DNA from: Mycolicibacterium sp. lyk4-40-TYG-92
GTDB lineage: Bacteria; Actinomycetota; Actinomycetes; Mycobacteriales; Mycobacteriaceae
Reading direction: 5' to 3'
Length of the DNA: 64,000 bases
NCBI RefSeq assembly: GCF_030209435.1
Contig: NZ_JARVRX010000004.1
Span: forward strand, 1 to 64,000
The position numbers were made by a program, and so were the translations under genes. The notes under the pieces are model-generated. The model made no database searches and was not told the origin of the DNA. It worked only from the letters and a program-made list of their open reading frames with translations. This document shows positions 26,098-34,747 of the stretch, one piece after another (positions within the stretch are counted from its first letter, which is position 1; the number at the start of each line of letters is the position of its first letter).

Positions 26098-27149
26098 TGC
26101 GCGCGGCGACGACGGTCGAGGCCGCCAGCCTCGGAAACTGGAACTACCAGAGGCTTTTCGTCTCCGAGGCCGAGAAGATGGGTCTGGACATCTGTTGGGT
26201 CGCCGAGGCGTGGGGATCCGACGCACCGTCCGCACTGGGGTACTACGCGGCATGCACGGAACGGATGTTGTTGGGTTCCGGCATCATTCAGCTGGGTACC
26301 CGCACTCCGGTGGCCATCGCGCAGGCCGCGATCACGTTGTCGAATTTGTCGGGCGGACGCTTCCTGTTGGGTCTCGGCGCATCGGGACCCCAGGTCATCG
26401 AGGGACTGCACGGTGTGTCGTTCGCCAAGCCGCTGGCCCGGATGCGCGAGACCATCGACATCATCCGCCAAGCCATCGCGGGCGACCGGGTCTCGTACAG
26501 CGGCAGGCAGTTCCAGATTCCGCTGCCGGGCGGTGACGTGAAGCCGATGCGGTTGTCGATGCGGGCGGAGCACGAAATCCCGCTGTACATCGCCAGTCTC
26601 ACGCCCGCCATGCTGCGGTTGACGGGCGAGGTCGCCGACGGCTGGCTCGGCACCAGCTTCGTGCCCGAAGGTGCCGACGTCGCCTACTTCGCCCATCTTG
26701 ACGACGGTCTCGGTCGCTCTGGCCGAACGCGTGCCGATCTCGACATCTGCCAGGGCGCCGAGGTGTCCTTTGCGCGTGACGAAGCCCACCTCAAGGCATT
26801 GATCGACGCCCGGAAGTCCGAGTTGGCGTTCAGCCTCGGCGGAATGGGTTCGGCCTCAACCAATTTCTACAACCAGGCGTACAGCCGGCAGGGCTGGGCC
26901 GAGGTCGCGGCGGCGGTCCGCGAACGCTGGCAGTCCGGCGACCGCGACGGTGCGGCGACGCTGATCACCGACGAGATGATCCTGGCCACCACCTTGATCG
27001 GCACCGCCGACATGGTGCGTGATCGCCTGCAGGTGTGGTGCGACGCCGGCGTCGACACCGTCCGGATCTACCCGGCGGGCGACACGCTCGAGGAACGGTT
27101 CGCCACGCTCGGAGCGGCGATCGACCTGGTGCATTCGATCAACCGGTAA
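26097..27149 (+). CDS. F420/flavin-dependent LLM-class oxidoreductase, 350 aa
   Basis: Luciferase-like oxidoreductase resembling the mycobacterial F420-dependent group. Visible blocks are LDICWVAEAWGSDAPSALGYYAACTERMLLGSGIIQLGTRTPVAIAQAAITL, SGGRFLLGLGASGPQVIEGLHGVSF, the substrate-loop EHEIPLYIASLTPAMLRLTGEVADGWLGTSF and a C-terminal LIGTADMVRDRLQVW. The ATG is set by the one-base overlap with the SRPBCC stop. Cofactor (F420 or FMN) cannot be settled by eye. It converges with the arylsulfatase gene; a 12-base perfect palindrome, GGTAGGCCTACC (27160-27171), lies in the 21-base gap. Confidence 0.83.
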   Translation: MRAATTVEAASLGNWNYQRLFVSEAEKMGLDICWVAEAWGSDAPSALGYYAACTERMLLGSGIIQLGTRTPVAIAQAAITLSNLSGGRFLLGLGASGPQVIEGLHGVSFAKPLARMRETIDIIRQAIAGDRVSYSGRQFQIPLPGGDVKPMRLSMRAEHEIPLYIASLTPAMLRLTGEVADGWLGTSFVPEGADVAYFAHLDDGLGRSGRTRADLDICQGAEVSFARDEAHLKALIDARKSELAFSLGGMGSASTNFYNQAYSRQGWAEVAAAVRERWQSGDRDGAATLITDEMILATTLIGTADMVRDRLQVWCDAGVDTVRIYPAGDTLEERFATLGAAIDLVHSINR

Positions 27150-27170
27150 CTCGCCGGATGGTAGGCCTAC

Positions 27171-29507
27171 CTACGTGTACGCGACGTGGACTTTGTGGAT
27201 GTGCCCTTCGAATGGGAAAGGCGCACGTTCGCGGTAGTCCATCGACACCGGTGAACCCAGGCAGGTGCCGATGTCGAGGCAGTCGTTGGCGGTGAACAGC
27301 AGTGGGGCGCTGACCGGAACCGTGCCGGAGGCGACCTCGGAGCCGTCGACCGCGACGGTGATGTCCAGCGGGCCACCGGGGCGCAGCTCGGCGTACTGGG
27401 TCGTGACCGTGATGGTGTGCCGGCCGGGCGCGATGGCGGCCTCGGACTGAATCTTGGTGCGCTGCAGGATGAACAGGTTGTACTCGTAACGCACGTGGCC
27501 GTTCTCGAGGTAGCAGGTCAGGCCACCGGCGCCACTGCCCAGGGCGTACAGCACCCCATTGGCGTTGTCCGGGATGTCGGCGTCGATGGTCACCACGTTG
27601 TTCTTGTTGCCCAGTGCCGGCGCGCAGAACTCGGGCATGCGGATCATGTCACCGGAGAACTCCCACTCGCGGAATGGCGGCGCGATCCGCAGTTCAGGGT
27701 GATACACCGGCACCCACAGCCCACCACCGATGGGCAGCACCGCATTACGGGCCGCCTCGATGGCGAACATCTCCCGCATCTGCGCGAGCTTCTCCGGCTG
27801 GTCAGCGGCGAGATCATTGGCCTGCGACCAGTCTTCGTCCAGGTTGTACAGTTCCCAGACGTCGTTGTCGGGGGTCCAGGTGGCCATCCCGGGTGGCAGG
27901 CCGGGCACCCACGGCAGCCGCGGCCCGGTGGCGCCGGCGAACCAGCCGTCGTGATAGATGCCGCGGCTACCCATGATCTCGAAGTACTGGGTCTTCTTGC
28001 CGCCCTCGGCATTCCGGTCCGCCAGCGTGTGCGCGAAACTCGCCCCCGCCAACGGCATCTGGGGTTCCCCATACACAGTGCGCGGGGGCTCGATCCCGAC
28101 GACCTCGTAGATCGTCGGCACGACGTCGTTGCAGTGCAGGAAATGCGGGCGCGGCGCGGGGTCAGCCGTGATCTTGGCCGGCCAGCGGACCGCCATCGGG
28201 TTGCGGGTACCGCCCAGATGCGAGGCCATCAGCTTCATGCCCTGGTACGGCGTGGAACCGGCCCAGGCCCAGCCCGCGTGGTACTGATTGTCCACCAGCG
28301 GCGAGCCCAGCACGTCGAGCCCGCCGAGCTCATCGAGTGCGTCGATGTGCTGGCGGACGGTCGTCGGAATTCCGTTCTGTGCCAACAACTCCGAGATGGT
28401 GCCGTTCTGGCCTTCACCCGAGGAACCGTTGTCGCCCCAGATGTACAGGAACAGTGTGTTGTCGGCATAGCCCAACGCGTCCAGCTCGTCGGCGATCCGG
28501 CCGACCTGCACGTCGACGTGCTCGGCGAAGCCGGCCGCGACCTCCATCAGGCGCCGCTGGAACGGCTTCTCATCGTCGGGGATGTCGTCCCAGGCGGGCA
28601 TCTGCGGATGCCGCTCGGTGAGCTCACAGTCTTGCGGGATCCAGCCCTTGTCCTTGGCGCGCTCGAACACCCGCTCCCGGTAGGCATCCCAGCCGTCGTC
28701 GAACTTGCCGGCGTACTTGTCCGCCCATTCCTTCATGATGTGGTGCGGGCCGTGCACTGCGCCGCTGGCCCAGTACATGAGGAACGGCCTGTCGGCGTTG
28801 AACGCCTTGTGCCGGCGCAGCCACGAGATCGCGTCGTCGGCCAGATCCTCGGACAGGTGGTAACCGTCTTCGGCTGTCTTGGTCGGCGCCACCACGGTGG
28901 TATTGCGGACCAGGTTGGGCTCGTACTGGGATGCCTCGCCGGCCAGGAAACCGTAGAAGTATTCGAAACCCAAACCGGTGGGCCAGTTTTCGAACGGGCC
29001 GGCCGCGGTGGTCTCCTCTGCCGGGGTGTTGTGCCACTTGCCGAAAGCCGATGTGGCATAGCCGTACTGCTTGAGGACTTCGGCGACGGTGGCGCTTGAC
29101 CGCGGAATCTTGCCCGCGTAACCGTCCCAGTCGTTGGCGAGTTCGGCGATCTGCCCGTTACCGATCTCGTGGTGGTTGCGGCCCGTCAGCAGTGACGCCC
29201 GCGTCGGCGAGCACATCGCCGTGGTGTGAAACCTGTTGTAAGACACGCCTTCAGCGCACACGCGGTCGAGTGTCGAGGTGGTGACCTCACCGCCGAACGT
29301 CGAGGGCAGACCCGGGCCGGCATCATCGATCAACACGATGACGATGTTCGGCGAATCATCGTGCAGGCGCTTGGGGACCGAGCGCGGCTGGTACGTCGAC
29401 TCCTGCAACGTCCGGCCGGCGACACTGCCCGACGGCACCGGCGGGAAGGGCAGAACACCACCATTCGGCAGCACCGGTGCCACTACATCGTCACGCGTGT
29501 CAGACAA
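27171..29507 (-). CDS. Arylsulfatase, formylglycine-dependent, 778 aa
   Basis: Type I sulfatase hydrolysing sulfate esters. Metal-binding SPNIVIVLIDDAGPG lies near residue 52-66, and the sulfatase signature MCSPTRASLLTGR near residue 100 carries the CxPxR cysteine that must be converted to formylglycine. DRPFLMYWASGAVHGPHH and LYIWGDNGSSGEG supply later active-site residues. A C-terminal lipid/carbohydrate-like beta domain follows, as in AtsA- and AtsD-type mycobacterial enzymes of about 780 aa. I chose the TTG at 29507, preceded by AAGAGGGA; the frame stays open to 29588 but without a ribosome site. No signal peptide is seen. The maturation enzyme is not in the window. Confidence 0.9.
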   Translation of the reverse strand: MSDTRDDVVAPVLPNGGVLPFPPVPSGSVAGRTLQESTYQPRSVPKRLHDDSPNIVIVLIDDAGPGLPSTFGGEVTTSTLDRVCAEGVSYNRFHTTAMCSPTRASLLTGRNHHEIGNGQIAELANDWDGYAGKIPRSSATVAEVLKQYGYATSAFGKWHNTPAEETTAAGPFENWPTGLGFEYFYGFLAGEASQYEPNLVRNTTVVAPTKTAEDGYHLSEDLADDAISWLRRHKAFNADRPFLMYWASGAVHGPHHIMKEWADKYAGKFDDGWDAYRERVFERAKDKGWIPQDCELTERHPQMPAWDDIPDDEKPFQRRLMEVAAGFAEHVDVQVGRIADELDALGYADNTLFLYIWGDNGSSGEGQNGTISELLAQNGIPTTVRQHIDALDELGGLDVLGSPLVDNQYHAGWAWAGSTPYQGMKLMASHLGGTRNPMAVRWPAKITADPAPRPHFLHCNDVVPTIYEVVGIEPPRTVYGEPQMPLAGASFAHTLADRNAEGGKKTQYFEIMGSRGIYHDGWFAGATGPRLPWVPGLPPGMATWTPDNDVWELYNLDEDWSQANDLAADQPEKLAQMREMFAIEAARNAVLPIGGGLWVPVYHPELRIAPPFREWEFSGDMIRMPEFCAPALGNKNNVVTIDADIPDNANGVLYALGSGAGGLTCYLENGHVRYEYNLFILQRTKIQSEAAIAPGRHTITVTTQYAELRPGGPLDITVAVDGSEVASGTVPVSAPLLFTANDCLDIGTCLGSPVSMDYRERAPFPFEGHIHKVHVAYT

Positions 29508-29602
29508 CTCGATCCCTCTTTCCCCGGATGGCCACCAGCAAAGTTTCCCGAACGTGGCTCTACTGTGCCGTACTCCATTGACGGCCACGTCAGCGGGTGG
29601 GA

Positions 29603-30730
29603 CTATGCGGTGCCGCCCCGGTACCCGTCCAGGAATCCGGTGAGTCCTGACGGGGTGTGCGGACCGATGGCGATCTGTTCGACGACGCCGATCCCGGTGC
29701 GCTCACCCATGGTCGCCTTCACTACGTTCTGCAGGTGCAGTGACGTGAAGTCCGTCGGATCGAAGTCGTCCAAACGGATTGATTCCCGTCCGATTTCGTA
29801 CTGGCCGTGATTCGATCCGTGTCCCCAGTGCGGGTGCCAGTAGCCGATGCCGCGCATCCGGAACGTGTACAGCTTCTCCACTTCGATGTGGGTTTCGCCC
29901 TCGATGGGGTCGGTGAACCACAGCTGAGCCCGCCGGATTTCGCGCCGCCCCGGCTCCCAGTCGAGTTCGTAGCCGATGTCGTAGCACTCGCGTACCCCGA
30001 CCCGGCTGCACGGTGACGCACCGTCCGGCAGCGGGTCCAGGATCGCGGCGGTCTCGAGCCACCGGCGTCCGTCCTCGTGCTCGTGGAACGCGTAGTGGGT
30101 GAACCGGTCCCCGAAATGCAGTGGCGCCCAGAGCCAGAAAACCTGGAACGGCATGGGCTGGCGCAGCACGGCGAGTTGTTCGCCGACCGGCCGGATGCCC
30201 CAGGACCGATCCCGGGTCCCCGGCACGTCACCGGTAGCGACCGCAACGTCTTCGCCGTCGACAGTGATCGTCCCTTCCCACGACCCCCATTGCGTGAGCC
30301 TGGTGTGGTCGGTCAGCACGATGCCCTCAGCGGTGCGGCGCTGCTGACGCGGCTCCTCGACGGCCACGGTGGTGGCTCGGAAAGTCAGGTCGCAGGAGAT
30401 GTCCTGCTCGTTGGCTTCGACGATATAGCGGATGGTCCGCAGCGGCTCGACGACCTCGATGCGGAAGGGGCCGATGGTTGCCGACCGGTCCAGGGGCATC
30501 GCGCCCGACGCGAAGACCGAATGCTGGACACCGCCTTTAACCACGCTGAACGCCGCGTCGATGATGCCGCGAACGGGGTAGTGCCCCATGGCCGCACCGA
30601 AGTAGAAATCGCCGTCACGCTGGTGGCCGTTGAACCAGTAGCGGTCATAGTGGTTGGGGTCGCCGCTGGCCGGCACGCCTACCGGGTCGGCGGAGGCGTG
30701 GATCGGATAGTCGTCGAACGGAGTCAGCAC
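29603..30730 (-). CDS. Lipocalin-like (DUF7064/DUF7065-type) protein, 375 aa
   Basis: I recognise this only as an actinobacterial family of lipocalin-like beta-barrel proteins. It is rich in Trp and beta-strand patterns: HYDRYWFNGHQRDGDFYFGAAMGHYPVRGIIDAAFSVV at the start, LTQWGSWEGTITVDGE near 150, and TRDRSWGIRPVGEQ and FWLWAPLHFGDRFTHYAFHEHEDGRRW near 175-235. No signal peptide. Its homologues sit among steroid, terpene or lipid catabolic genes, which fits the reductase 7 bases upstream and the sulfatase downstream. It may bind or isomerise a hydrophobic substrate (inference). Confidence 0.75.
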   Translation of the reverse strand: MLTPFDDYPIHASADPVGVPASGDPNHYDRYWFNGHQRDGDFYFGAAMGHYPVRGIIDAAFSVVKGGVQHSVFASGAMPLDRSATIGPFRIEVVEPLRTIRYIVEANEQDISCDLTFRATTVAVEEPRQQRRTAEGIVLTDHTRLTQWGSWEGTITVDGEDVAVATGDVPGTRDRSWGIRPVGEQLAVLRQPMPFQVFWLWAPLHFGDRFTHYAFHEHEDGRRWLETAAILDPLPDGASPCSRVGVRECYDIGYELDWEPGRREIRRAQLWFTDPIEGETHIEVEKLYTFRMRGIGYWHPHWGHGSNHGQYEIGRESIRLDDFDPTDFTSLHLQNVVKATMGERTGIGVVEQIAIGPHTPSGLTGFLDGYRGGTA

Positions 30731-30737
30731 GCTGGCG

Positions 30738-31751
30738 TCACCGCTCGGGTTCGTTGATCTTCACCAGCATCTTGCCGATGTTCGCTCCGGTAAACAGGCC
30801 GTTGAGCGCGTCGATGCTGGATTCCAGTCCGTCGTAAACAGTTTCGCGATGCACCAGCAGGCCCTGCTGTTCCCAGCCGCTCAGCGCGGCAAAGGCCTCG
30901 TCGAAGCGTGCCCACTCCTCGAGGGCGATGAAGCCCTGCATCGTCGACGCCGTGGAGAGCAGGTTGACGTAGTTGGACGGACCGGGGTGGTCGCCGTTGA
31001 GGTAGGTGGTGATGATGCCGCACATGACCACGCGGGCCCGGTGCGCGAGGTTGCCGAGCGCGGCGTTGAGGATGTCTCCACCGACGTTGTCGAAGTAGAC
31101 GTTGATCCCGCCGGGGCACGCCGCCTTCAGGGCAGCCGGGAAATCGTCGGCCTTGTAGTCGACGCAGGCGTCGAAACCGAACTCCTCGACCACGACGCGG
31201 CATTTCTCCGGACCGCCCGCGATGCCGACGACGCGCGCGCCGGCGATCTTTGCGATCTGTCCGGCGACCGATCCGGTGGCGCCTGCCGCGGCCGAGACGA
31301 CGACCGTCTCGCCGGGCTGAGGCTTTCCGACGCCCGTCATGCCGAAGTAGGCGGTCGCCCCGGTGGGACCGTAGATCGACATCACCGCAAGTGGATCGGT
31401 GTACCCGAGCACCGGCGTGCTGAACAGATCGTCACGGATGATGGCGTAGTCCTGCAGCCCGGTGAGCGCGGTGACCAGGTCGCCGACTTTGTAGGCGGCG
31501 CAACGTGATTCGACGACCTCGCCGATGCCGGCCACGCGCACGACCTCGCCGAGTTCCAGTGCCGGAAGATAACCGGGTTCGCCGTCCAGCCAGGTCCGGG
31601 CGGCGGCATCGATGCCGACATAGGTCGTCCGCAGCAGTGCTTCACCCTCGGCGGGGACCGGTGCGGGCACCGTCACCATCTCGGTGTCGTCGGGGGAGAC
31701 CAGACCGTTGGGGCGGCGCCGCAGCAGGATCTGACGGTTATCTCGGTTCAT
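30738..31751 (-). CDS. Zinc-free NADP-dependent medium-chain oxidoreductase, 337 aa
   Basis: Medium-chain dehydrogenase/reductase of the prostaglandin/leukotriene reductase and CurA branch. The N-terminus NRQILLRRRPNGLVSPDD is typical, the Rossmann motif is AAAGATGSVAGQIAKIAGARVVGIAGG (about 160-186), and VNVYFDNVGGDILNAAL-like residues follow. No zinc-ligand cysteines. Family members reduce the double bond of alpha,beta-unsaturated ketones with NADPH. It is first in the leftward string reductase - lipocalin-like protein - sulfatase and faces a TetR gene. Confidence 0.88.
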   Translation of the reverse strand: MNRDNRQILLRRRPNGLVSPDDTEMVTVPAPVPAEGEALLRTTYVGIDAAARTWLDGEPGYLPALELGEVVRVAGIGEVVESRCAAYKVGDLVTALTGLQDYAIIRDDLFSTPVLGYTDPLAVMSIYGPTGATAYFGMTGVGKPQPGETVVVSAAAGATGSVAGQIAKIAGARVVGIAGGPEKCRVVVEEFGFDACVDYKADDFPAALKAACPGGINVYFDNVGGDILNAALGNLAHRARVVMCGIITTYLNGDHPGPSNYVNLLSTASTMQGFIALEEWARFDEAFAALSGWEQQGLLVHRETVYDGLESSIDALNGLFTGANIGKMLVKINEPER

Positions 31752-31786
31752 CGTGTCGTTTCTGTGGGTGCCGGTGAGTTTTCATA

Positions 31787-31816
31787 TTGATTATTAAAAG
31801 TCCTCTCGGTTATCGT
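31787..31816 (+). promoter_or_regulatory. Promoter of the TetR gene at 31854
   Basis: TTGATT (31787-31792), an 18-base spacer and TATCGT (31811-31816, TANNNT type) lie 38 bases before the ATG at 31854, which has AGGAGAG upstream. The surrounding AT-rich patch (31780-31800) also serves as the likely promoter zone for the divergent reductase operon. I found no clear palindrome. Confidence 0.45.
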
Positions 31817-31853
31817 CAACCCCGAATGTGAGAGTGGTCGCCAGGAGAGTCCG

Positions 31854-32531
31854 ATGAGCGTCAGTAACGCAGCCCCCCGCCGGGGGCGGCCGCCGCGCAT
31901 CGACCAGAGCGCCATCGCCGCAGCGGTTTTGGAGATCGGCACCGAGAACGCCACCATGCGGCGGGTCGCCGAGCATCTCGGCATCAGCCTCCCGGGGCTC
32001 TACCATCACGTGAAGAACCAGCACGACCTGCTGCGCCTGGCCACCGTCAGTGCCCTGACGAATTCACCGCCGCCGCGATACACCGGTGGACACTGGGCCA
32101 CCTGGCTACGCGACTACGCGTCCTACATCCGGACGGTGCTGGCCGCCGAACCCGCGTTGGTGGAGAAGTTCGTCAGTGGTGCTGTCGGCCATGACGTGGA
32201 GATGGAGTACACCGCGGAGGCGGTGGAAACTCTTGCCGCACAGGGCTTGTCGCCGAGCGATGCCCTTGCGGTGTGGGCGGCGGTGAGCACAATGGCAGTC
32301 GGCAGTGTCACCGAGGCCCATCGCGAATACCTGTACTCCGAGAGTGGACAGCCGTGGCTGGCCCGGATCCTCGCGCTCACCACCAAGCGTCCACCGTCAG
32401 AGTTTCCGACATTGCGCGCCATTGCCAAATCGGGTGACGATCCGTTCGGTGACGAGGCCTTCCAGCATCGAATCACGTTGTTGCTGGGCGGTATTGCGGC
32501 GCATTACGGGCTACCGCCGGAGCCGGTCTAG
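31854..32531 (+). CDS. TetR-family regulator, 225 aa
   Basis: Helix-turn-helix at about residues 18-60 (DQSAIAAAVLEIGTENATMRRVAEHLGISLPGLYHHVKNQHDLLR), with a basic N-terminal arm RRGRPPR. The C-terminal ligand domain is long and Ala-rich. ATG start with AGGAGAG seven bases upstream. Divergent from the reductase-lipocalin-sulfatase string, which it is positioned to repress. Ten bases separate its stop from the convergent NTF2-like gene. Confidence 0.9.
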   Translation: MSVSNAAPRRGRPPRIDQSAIAAAVLEIGTENATMRRVAEHLGISLPGLYHHVKNQHDLLRLATVSALTNSPPPRYTGGHWATWLRDYASYIRTVLAAEPALVEKFVSGAVGHDVEMEYTAEAVETLAAQGLSPSDALAVWAAVSTMAVGSVTEAHREYLYSESGQPWLARILALTTKRPPSEFPTLRAIAKSGDDPFGDEAFQHRITLLLGGIAAHYGLPPEPV

Positions 32532-32541
32532 GCGCGAGGCG

Positions 32542-32946
32542 TCACGTCGCACGCTGGCCCTTCGCCCACGCCCAGGAGGCGATGCGCCAGCTGATGCCCT
32601 CCCGGCGCATGGCGAAGGTGAGGACGGCGCCGGTCTGCGTGATCTGAGTGCCCTTGAGGTCGAACGTCATCGACGCGGGCAGCACCACGTAGGCGGCGTC
32701 GTCGTTGATGTCGTTGTGCAGTGGTTCGCCGACGGTCACGTGGTAGCCGGACGTCCCCAGGTGCTCGCCCTCGGTCAGGACGTCGCGGTACCAGTCCGCT
32801 GCGGCCGTCGGACCCAGCCATTGGTGCGGTGCCATGCCGTCCAGGATCGAACCGTTGGGGGAGAACACCGCCGACATGCCGTCAGCGTCACCGGCATTGA
32901 AGGCATCGATGTAGGTCTTGATGGCATCTAGTGGGGTGGCACTCAT
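32542..32946 (-). CDS. NTF2-like (SnoaL/DUF4440-type) protein, 134 aa
   Basis: Cone-shaped alpha+beta barrel of the NTF2 superfamily. The opening helix TPLDAIKTYIDAFNAGDADGMSAVFSPNGSILDGM and the closing strands TQITQTGAVLTFAMRREGISWRIASWAWAKG are diagnostic. Members bind small hydrophobic ligands or act as isomerases and cyclases; many are only 'nuclear transport factor 2 family protein'. It stands alone between a convergent TetR and the GAPDH terminator. Function cannot be narrowed further. Confidence 0.82.
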   Translation of the reverse strand: MSATPLDAIKTYIDAFNAGDADGMSAVFSPNGSILDGMAPHQWLGPTAAADWYRDVLTEGEHLGTSGYHVTVGEPLHNDINDDAAYVVLPASMTFDLKGTQITQTGAVLTFAMRREGISWRIASWAWAKGQRAT

Positions 32947-33023
32947 CGCATCTGGTCCAAACGTCGGCGTTCTCCTGGCGAGGCGTCACACTAGCACCGC
33001 CCAATCCGCCTGGTGGCGAAACG

Positions 33024-33070
33024 AATACGGCCTGTCTCGGTGCCGTAGCAGCACCGAGACAGGCCGTATT
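33024..33070 (-). terminator. Very long perfect hairpin downstream of gapB
   Basis: Two 20-base arms (33024-33043, starting AATACGGCC, and 33051-33070, ending GGCCGTATT) pair without a mismatch around a seven-base loop, CGTAGCA. The hairpin starts 22 bases after the GAPDH stop at 33092 on the minus strand. There is no T-run. It is most simply a factor-independent terminator or 3'-end stabiliser, symmetrical enough to act in both directions. Confidence 0.8.
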
Positions 33071-33091
33071 GCCGTCAGCTTTGCGGGTTCG

Positions 33092-34591
33092 TCAGCTCCG
33101 CGGGTACGTCGGGTACTCGATACCCGAGAGGAACTGCACGACGCGGACCACCTGGCACGAGTAACCGAACTCGTTGTCGTACCAGCAGTACAGGATCGCC
33201 TGGTCGCCGTCGACGATGGCTGCGTTCGCGTCGATGATCGACGCCGCACGCGAACCGATGAAGTCGCTCGACACTGCGTCGGTCGCCGCGGTGTAGTCGA
33301 GGTTGCGGCTCAGCGGGCCCGACAGCGACGTCTCGCGCAGGTGCGTGAGCACCTCGTCCTTCGTCGTCTCCTTCTTGAGCTGGAGGCTCAGGATGGCGAT
33401 CGAGACGTCTGGGGTGGGGACGCGGATCGAGTTACCCGTGATCTTGGCCTTGAGCTCCGGCAGCGCCTTGGCGACGGCCGAGGCCGCACCGGTCTCGGTG
33501 ATGGTCAGGTTCAGCGGCGCGGAACGGCCTCGACGGTCGGCCTTGTGGTAGTTGTCCAGCAGGTTCTGGTCGTTGGTGAACGAGTGCACCGTCTCGACGT
33601 GGCCGCGGATGATGCCGAACTTCTCGTCCATCGCCTTGAGCGGCGGCACGATCGCGTTGGTGGTGCACGACGCACACGAGAAGATTTGCTGGCTGACGTC
33701 CTGCCCGAGGTGGTTGACGCCGTGCACGATGTTCGGCACGTCGCCCTTGCCCGGTGCGGTCAGAACGACCTTGGAGATGCCCGGACGCAGGTGCTGCTCG
33801 AGGCCGGCACGGTCGCGCCACTTGCCGGTGTTGTCGATGAGGATGGCGTCGTTGATGCCGTACGCGGTGTAGTCGACCTCAGAGGGGTCGTTGGCGTAGA
33901 TGAACTTGACGACGTTGCCATTGGCGATGAGGAGGTTGTTCTCCTTGTCGACCTTGATGGTGCCGTTGAAGTGGCCGTGTACCGAGTCGCGGCGCAGCAG
34001 CGACGCGCGCTTCTTCAGGTCGTCTGCGCCACCGCTGCGGACCACGACGGCCCGGAGGTTCAGGCCGTTGCCTCCGCCGGCTTTCTCGACCAGCAGGCGG
34101 GCCACGAGGCGACCGATCCGGCCGAAGCCGTAGAGCACGACGTCACGCGGGCCCTGTGGCTCGGCCTTGTTGTCGCCTGTGACGTCGGACAGCGCGTCGG
34201 CGACGAAGTCGGCGACCGACAGGCCCCGCTCGTCCGCGCGGTAGGCGTGCACCAGCAGGCCGAGGTCGATCTTGGCCGGACCCAGGTCCAGGTTCGCCAG
34301 AGCCTCGAGGAACGGGAAGGTCTCCACCACCGACAGCTCTTCGCCGGCGATCTGCCGGGCGAAGCGGTGGGTGCGCAGGATGCTGATCACCGACTTGTTC
34401 ACCAGCGACCGGCTGTGCAGCAGGACGGTGACGCCCCGCGTGCGGTGCAGGGTGCCGACGATCGGAATCATCGCCTCCGCCAGGGCTTCCTGGGTGTTCC
34501 AATTGGCAAGTTCTGGTGTATTCAACTCATCTGTCCTACGGGTCGCTTGGCCGATCGCGCTGAGCAGCGCATTCATGTTAGCGATCGGCAT
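33092..34591 (-). CDS. gapB: Long-form glyceraldehyde-3-phosphate dehydrogenase (GapB type), about 499 aa
   Basis: Phosphorylating GAPDH of the approximately 480-residue actinobacterial class similar to Corynebacterium GapB, rather than the 340-residue glycolytic form. About 130 extra N-terminal residues (EEAMIPIVGTLHR-like region, RTHRFARQIAGEELS) precede the Rossmann motif VVLYGFGRIGRLVARLL. The active-site cysteine is in CASCTTNAIVPPLK; the second cysteine of the classical SCTTNC motif is Ala. Also LRRDSVHGHFNGTIKV, TVHSFTNDQNLLDNYHKADRRGR and the terminal WYDNEFGYSCQVVR. Start is the ATG at 34591 or 34576; neither has a clear ribosome site. Known GapB enzymes favour the gluconeogenic direction or NADP; assignment of direction here is inference. 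Confidence 0.88.
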   Translation of the reverse strand: MPIANMNALLSAIGQATRRTDELNTPELANWNTQEALAEAMIPIVGTLHRTRGVTVLLHSRSLVNKSVISILRTHRFARQIAGEELSVVETFPFLEALANLDLGPAKIDLGLLVHAYRADERGLSVADFVADALSDVTGDNKAEPQGPRDVVLYGFGRIGRLVARLLVEKAGGGNGLNLRAVVVRSGGADDLKKRASLLRRDSVHGHFNGTIKVDKENNLLIANGNVVKFIYANDPSEVDYTAYGINDAILIDNTGKWRDRAGLEQHLRPGISKVVLTAPGKGDVPNIVHGVNHLGQDVSQQIFSCASCTTNAIVPPLKAMDEKFGIIRGHVETVHSFTNDQNLLDNYHKADRRGRSAPLNLTITETGAASAVAKALPELKAKITGNSIRVPTPDVSIAILSLQLKKETTKDEVLTHLRETSLSGPLSRNLDYTAATDAVSSDFIGSRAASIIDANAAIVDGDQAILYCWYDNEFGYSCQVVRVVQFLSGIEYPTYPRS

Positions 34592-34747
34592 TTCCGGCTC
34601 TGCAGGTCGTCCCGCTGGCAGGTCACGTAGGGGTTGACAGCCGCCGTCGCGCGTGCGCTGAAACCGGCGGCACTGCTCGCGTTCGGGGGGCACCCCGCCA
34701 GGCGTCGACTCCCGTTTTGCTGCAGGAATGCCGTTTTCGGCGGGTGC

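Noticed and set aside
32918-34630. A 570-codon open frame on the plus strand opposite gapB
   Set aside because: Antisense of a clearly recognised GAPDH gene; no motif or ribosome site.
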